NCBI GenBank assembly: GCA_036940085.1
Contig: JALLBK010000803.1
Span: forward strand, 1 to 21,277
Direction of reading: 5' to 3'
DNA length: 21,277 nt
Source: Discostella pseudostelligera
Lineage: Eukaryota > Bacillariophyta > Thalassiosirophyceae > Thalassiosirales > Thalassiosiraceae
The translations under genes were made by a program, and so were the position numbers. Positions 17,038 to 21,277 of the stretch are shown in pieces (position 1 is the stretch's first letter; each line of letters starts with the position of its first letter). The notes below the pieces were generated by a model. That model saw only the letters and a list, made by a program, of their open reading frames with translations, did no database searches and was not told the DNA's origin.

Positions 17038-19701
17038 ATGAAGATGAAGCAGCAGCAACGTCGGCGGCAACATCATCATCATTTGCTACCTGTGGTGGCG
17101 GCACTCTCGTTCGCTTCTACATCTGCTGGTAATACAAACATTGGTAGAAATGGCAAAGTCTATCGACGAAACCATCCTTCCTTCACTGCTCCCACCCGCC
17201 CAGCTCACTTTCCTGACATTGAATATTCACATCATCCATTTGATGCCCATCGTCATTTGTACGATGTCCGCTGCACGAACATGAAGAACAACACTCGCAG
17301 TGGTATTAGCAGCAACAAACAGGAACGCAAACTTCAATCTTCCACCTCTACATCTACCACAGTCCTTGATCCAACCACCGATGCAAATTACCAACCACTC
17401 CGTATTCAATTCGACACCTCCGAACTCTCCCAACAGATGGAACTTGCCCTCTCCGCCTACGACTACCTCGCCGCAACGAAATTATATCTATTAATGTATG
17501 AAATCCTCCCCATGACCGCATCGGTATGGGGAGATATATTACGTGTCATACCAGTCCAGGGTGGGATATACCCATTGGCTGCCCAGGGGAGTGGGAAGGA
17601 TCAGGTGTTGGACAATGAGGATTCTAGTAACAATAATGGGAATGAGCAGGAGGAGATGGAATATCATGATGATCCTGTTAGGGCCATGTATTGTCCTGAT
17701 GAGACCACTAGTGGCATTGCGGGAGGTGCGGATTTGTTGGTGTATGCTACGGTCAATCGACAGTGTGCATCCAGTGGTAGTACCACTAGTGGGGAAGGTG
17801 GTGAAGAGGATGGGGGGGGTGGATTCATGGGCACACTTGCCTCAGCACTCTCCTGTCAACGTGATCAATACGATCGACCAATTACCGGCTCCATTGATTT
17901 TTGTTTAGAGGGCATGAGAAATGTAGTGGAAATGAATGTGGAGGAATATATTGCATCCAAAGAGAGTGCGGGGATAATTATTGGGAGTGATCATATGGTA
18001 GGTTCGGAGATTTATCCTACTGAGAAATGGAATGGATGGAATGGTGTTACTGCGACGAATGCAGATGGACAGGATTACTTGGGTGGGAATAGAAGGGAGG
18101 TGCAGTATTCGGTGGGGGTGGCTATGCATGGTAAGTAAAAAGTGTGAAGTTGTTGTTGTTTTGGTTCATTTGCCTTTTTGAAGAAGAATTTGAGACGTGA
18201 ATATCATGCAAACACTTTCGCTATGTCGAGCTTGTCTTACCCTTTCGACCTCCTTTCACATCCCATCACATATGCAGAAATCGGGCATGTCCTTGGTGTC
18301 TCCTCGGACTCCCTCTCGTACTTTCGTCATCCTCTCACTGGCGTTCCATTAACCCGCCGTCCCTTCGAGGTGTCCACTGTCACCTGCATCAATGGCGAAT
18401 CCCAAGCCTTCGTGGGTATGCCTGGCCCTGCCGTATTGCAAGAGGGATTCCATGGCGAGAATGGTGGTCGGTATTTTGAGGTAGTGACACCCACAGTACG
18501 ACGTGTTGTGCAGAATCATTTCAATTGTGATACGATGAAGGGGGCTCGATTGGAGAATCAGGACACTGGATCAGATTGTTTTGGTAGCCATTGGGATGAA
18601 ATGTTGCATTACACCGAGATTATGGGTGCGGTGTTTAGTCCGAGTGTGAATATATTGAGTCCATTGACACTAGCATACTTGGAGGATTCGGGATGGTATC
18701 GTGCAAATTATGAGAGTGAATTTGTACATATTAGCACCTTTGGCCATGGCATGGGATGCGACTTTGTCGAGAACAATTGCATCGATTCCGATGGGAACGT
18801 TCCCGAGGCATTCCAAGAACAGATTTGCAATTCTCCCATAACGCTATCCTCAGATGGTAGGATTGACCCATCGTCGTCTGGATCACAGACGTGTGACCCG
18901 TCGCATACGCAAAAGACGTACTGTGATTTGGTTAATACCAATGAACTTATTGCCATTGGTAATCAGGCCACGACACTCGAAGCGGCTCCAGAGGAGTATC
19001 AGTATTTTGAGGGTCAACCCAATTTGCGCCCATATGCCTTCCCCAACGCCGACTATTGTCCCGTGCCGCAGCTGGATCCTCAAAGCTGTCTTGAGTACGG
19101 CAAATACTCCTCATCGAGTGAACAGGCGGCCGCCGGTGAGACGTACGGCCCAAATTCGCGCTGTATTGAAACGGATGGAACACGGAGCTACACATTGTGT
19201 TTGGAGACATTCTGCAATACCGAAATTGGATTGGTTCAAATAAGCGCTGGTGGAACAGTACTTGATTGCGAGTATGATGGGCAGGTGCACGATGTGTTGT
19301 CAGATTATGATGGAGCTGGAGATGTGCGTATCAAATGTCCCAAGGCGGCATTAGTTTGTCCTGAACTGTTTTGTCCTTCCAACTGTGCCGGGAGGGGCGA
19401 GTGTACCTACGCAGCTAACTCTGGCATGGATGAAACTGAGTATGCCGAGGGTGCCTATTTCGATGATACCACGTCGACATCGTCAAAAGCGTATTGTGTC
19501 TGTGATTCGGCGGAGGATACAACCGTAGGATGTTACGAAACACCTTTGACATTTCCCACGGAATATGGATATGCTACCGAAAATGTGTTTCAAACAAATA
19601 AGACATTGTTCATTATCATTGTGGGGTCGGTGGTGGTGGGTTTGGCTTTGATGTATGTTGCCGCGAGGCAATGGAAGGCAAGGAAGAATGTATTCATGTA
19701 A
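17038..19701 (+). CDS. Leishmanolysin-like (peptidase family M8) membrane metallopeptidase
   Basis: Zinc endopeptidase of the metzincin group. Exons 17038-18130 and 18278-19701 join across a 147-bp intron (GTAAGT...TGCAG, phase 1), giving 838 residues. The first ATG in frame starts a basic stretch and a hydrophobic signal peptide (LLPVVAALSFASTSAG). The intron splits the codon of the catalytic glutamate; joining restores HEIGHVLGVS at 364-373 (His364, Glu365, His368). The third zinc His469 sits in GSHWDEMLH, followed by the Met-turn EIMGAV and SPLTLAYLEDSGWYRA, as in leishmanolysin. The C-terminal part is Cys-rich, with an EGF-like CPSNCAGRGECTY. A transmembrane helix follows at 807-827 with a short basic tail, so the protease faces outside or a lumen. 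Diatoms commonly encode such proteins; the substrate is unknown. Two Gly/Ser/Asn-rich loops lie at about 188-215 and 255-268. Confidence 0.92.
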
Positions 19702-19892
19702 AGTGGCAGTAGACGAAGGCGAATCATGTCAGTGATACTGAGGTGAAGGACGAGGATAAGGTCGCCTTTCGATGCATTAATTATGCAGGAATATTATAAG
19801 TTGGAGATTACTAAAGTTATTGAAATGCCGATCTTCTTCTTTATCAGTACTTGACCATGGTCAGCGCAACCGCCAAAGCAATTATTATCACG

Positions 19893-21101
19893 TTACATAA
19901 TATTCCCCAGTGTTTGGATAAGCATTTTGCCCCATGCACTATCGAGAATTTGCGTGCTCACAAACACCGTTAGTACCACTAGCGAAAGCAAGGATGGTTC
20001 AATCACAAGTTGTTAGTACAGTACCACAATTTTCATCTATCCAATCTCGCGCGCGATGAAGCAATCAGCTGTTACATTATTGCACTCACCTCCGAGAACA
20101 TCCATGACCACTTGAATTGTAGTACTACTGTGCGCTGGATCAACCCCAAGCTTTTGAAGTAAAAGTGGGAGTACGGCGCCAAGACAAATGCTCGAAAAGA
20201 CAATCATACTCAACGCAAATGTAATAGCCATAGTTTCCGGCAATGGAGTATGAAAGAGCGTCGCACGTAAAAACCCCGCCAGTGAAAGGATAAGCGAGAG
20301 TGCAAATGCCATCCGTAGCTCTCGCGATAAAAATTGAGATTGTGTTTCGGGGTTTAATGTCCCCAGTGCCAGTCCTCGAATAACCCGTACCGATGCTTGA
20401 TTTCCCGCATTACCGCCTGCTCCAACTAACATGGTCAAGAAGTAGATGATTACGGGATGATCTTGCAGCAGTGCCTCATTCCGTGATAGGATGAACCCAC
20501 TGCAACTTTGCAATGCCAATAGACCCACTAACCATCGTGCACGTGACTTCATGGCATCGACAAAGGTAATATTCGGCTCGACGGGGCATTCACCCACACT
20601 GGACATCCATTTGTTACTTTGGTCATCGTATTCACACACATCGTCTTCGACGGCTGGTGATGATAATCCGAACTCATCATAATTCTCTTCGTCAGATTCT
20701 ACAGATAGTCTACCAATTCTTGCCAATGCCTTTGTGTTCGTGCCCCCCTCCACTTCAAACTCCATGTACTCCCCAATGTCATCTACATCATCCCAAGGTT
20801 CGGAATATCTTCGTTTGGTTCGGTCCCATCCATCAATCATACCACCACGTGCATCAAAGGTTGGTATGCCCTCCCCCTCGAAATCTTCTAATATCAATCG
20901 CTGCTCATAGGGAATTTGTTTTTTGGGTGGTGTTGGTTGGGTGGTACTACTACTACCGCTGGTGCTGGAGGTGCTGGAGGTAGATGATTGCTGCTGTTTC
21001 AACAGTTGATCATTCTGAGTTTGGAGTAGCTTCAGTCGTTCTTGCAATAATTTGTTTTCGTTTCGTAGTTGTAGCAATTCAATTTCGGCGTCGCCATTCA
21101 T
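19893..21101 (-). CDS. MgtE/SLC41-type magnesium transporter, probably 5' partial
   Basis: Mg2+ channel/transporter. Exons 21101-20090 and 19978-19893 join across a 111-bp intron (GTGAGT...GCTAG, phase 1, with a TACTAAC branch-like box), giving 365 residues from this ATG. Residues 5-38 form a Leu-rich coiled coil, then a Ser/Thr linker and an acidic segment. The MgtE membrane domain spans about 188-350, with five helices: LVGLLALQSCSGFIL, IIYFLTMLVG with the signature GAGGNAGNQAS (227-237), AFALSLILSLAGF, ITFALSMIVFSSICLGAVLP then GVDPAHSSTTIQVVMDVLG, and VVLTVFVSTQIL. The bacterial MgtE_N and CBS regulatory domains are absent. Upstream of the ATG the frame stays open to the window end with an Arg/Ser-rich, transit-like sequence (RNHRLPSTRILSSSSS), so the true start may lie outside. 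Convergent with the peptidase gene. Confidence 0.85.
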
Positions 21102-21114
21102 GGGGGTTTGTGTC

Positions 21115-21132
21115 GACGACGACGACGACGAT
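21115..21132 (+). repeat. (GAC)6 trinucleotide repeat
   Basis: Six GAC units upstream of the annotated transporter ATG. Read on the minus strand in the open frame they would code a serine run, in keeping with the Ser-rich leader noted for the transporter. Confidence 0.7.
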
Positions 21133-21277
21133 GGCCGAGCAGAAGACTCATTATCTGCATTAGAAGATGATGAAGAGAGTATTCTGGTCGAAGGAAGCCG
21201 ATGATTTCTGATATCATTTTGTGTAATTGAATAATAGCTGTGCTGAGAAATACTCGAATGTGACAGGATTTGAGACG

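Noticed and set aside
20051..20056. GCGCGC run near the transporter splice donor as an E2F-type site
   Set aside because: It lacks the T-rich flank and lies within the intron; it does not meet the consensus used elsewhere.
1..21277. A gene cluster, mobile element, viral insertion, CRISPR array or tRNA
   Set aside because: Gene functions are unrelated, strands alternate, and I saw no transposase, integrase, reverse transcriptase, long terminal repeats, spacer-repeat array or tRNA-like cloverleaf.

Overview
This window reads as nuclear DNA of a photosynthetic stramenopile, most likely a diatom. Several things point there. The genes carry short GT-AG introns (nine that I can place, 77 to 467 bp). 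The FtsZ is of the cyanobacterial/plastid type and has an ASAFA-like presequence motif, typical of red-lineage secondary plastids. One protein looks like a thylakoid-lumen protein with a twin-arginine presequence. One C-terminal Cys/His domain resembles, from memory, a domain spread through diatom proteomes. Proteins are full of Ser/Thr/Asn/Gln runs encoded by trinucleotide repeats. The species cannot be named from sequence alone.

Layout: (1) 1-584 is non-coding and holds a dense set of regulatory-looking motifs, probably serving a gene left of the window. (2) 585-1751 (-): secreted haem peroxidase, 2 exons. (3) 2431-3878 (+): F-actin capping protein beta subunit, 2 exons, swollen by low-complexity insertions. 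(4) 3996-5242 (-): 40S ribosomal protein eS1 (S3a), whose first exon codes only 3 amino acids. (5) 5701-8064 (-): RCC2/TD-60-like beta-propeller protein, 3 exons. (6) 8892-11267 (+): large low-complexity protein with two candidate zinc-binding modules. (7) 11863-13834 (+): plastid FtsZ, 2 exons. (8) 13947-about 15080 (-): unknown protein with a Tat-type lumen presequence. (9) 15722-16453 (-): MOB1-family protein lacking all four zinc ligands. (10) 17038-19701 (+): leishmanolysin-like (M8) membrane metallopeptidase, 2 exons. (11) 19893-beyond about 21101 (-): MgtE/SLC41-type magnesium transporter, probably cut at its 5' end by the window edge.

These are ordinary dispersed eukaryotic genes, not an operon, and I see no mobile element, CRISPR array, tRNA or rRNA. 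The main shared thread is cell division (FtsZ, MOB, RCC2, actin capping). Matching this, E2F/DP-like sites (TTTSGCGSS type) recur in the promoter-side gaps, including three within 60 bp next to a perfect 16-bp palindrome at 15132-15208. Exon joins were made by hand from splice consensus, reading frame and family alignment from memory; none was checked against transcripts.
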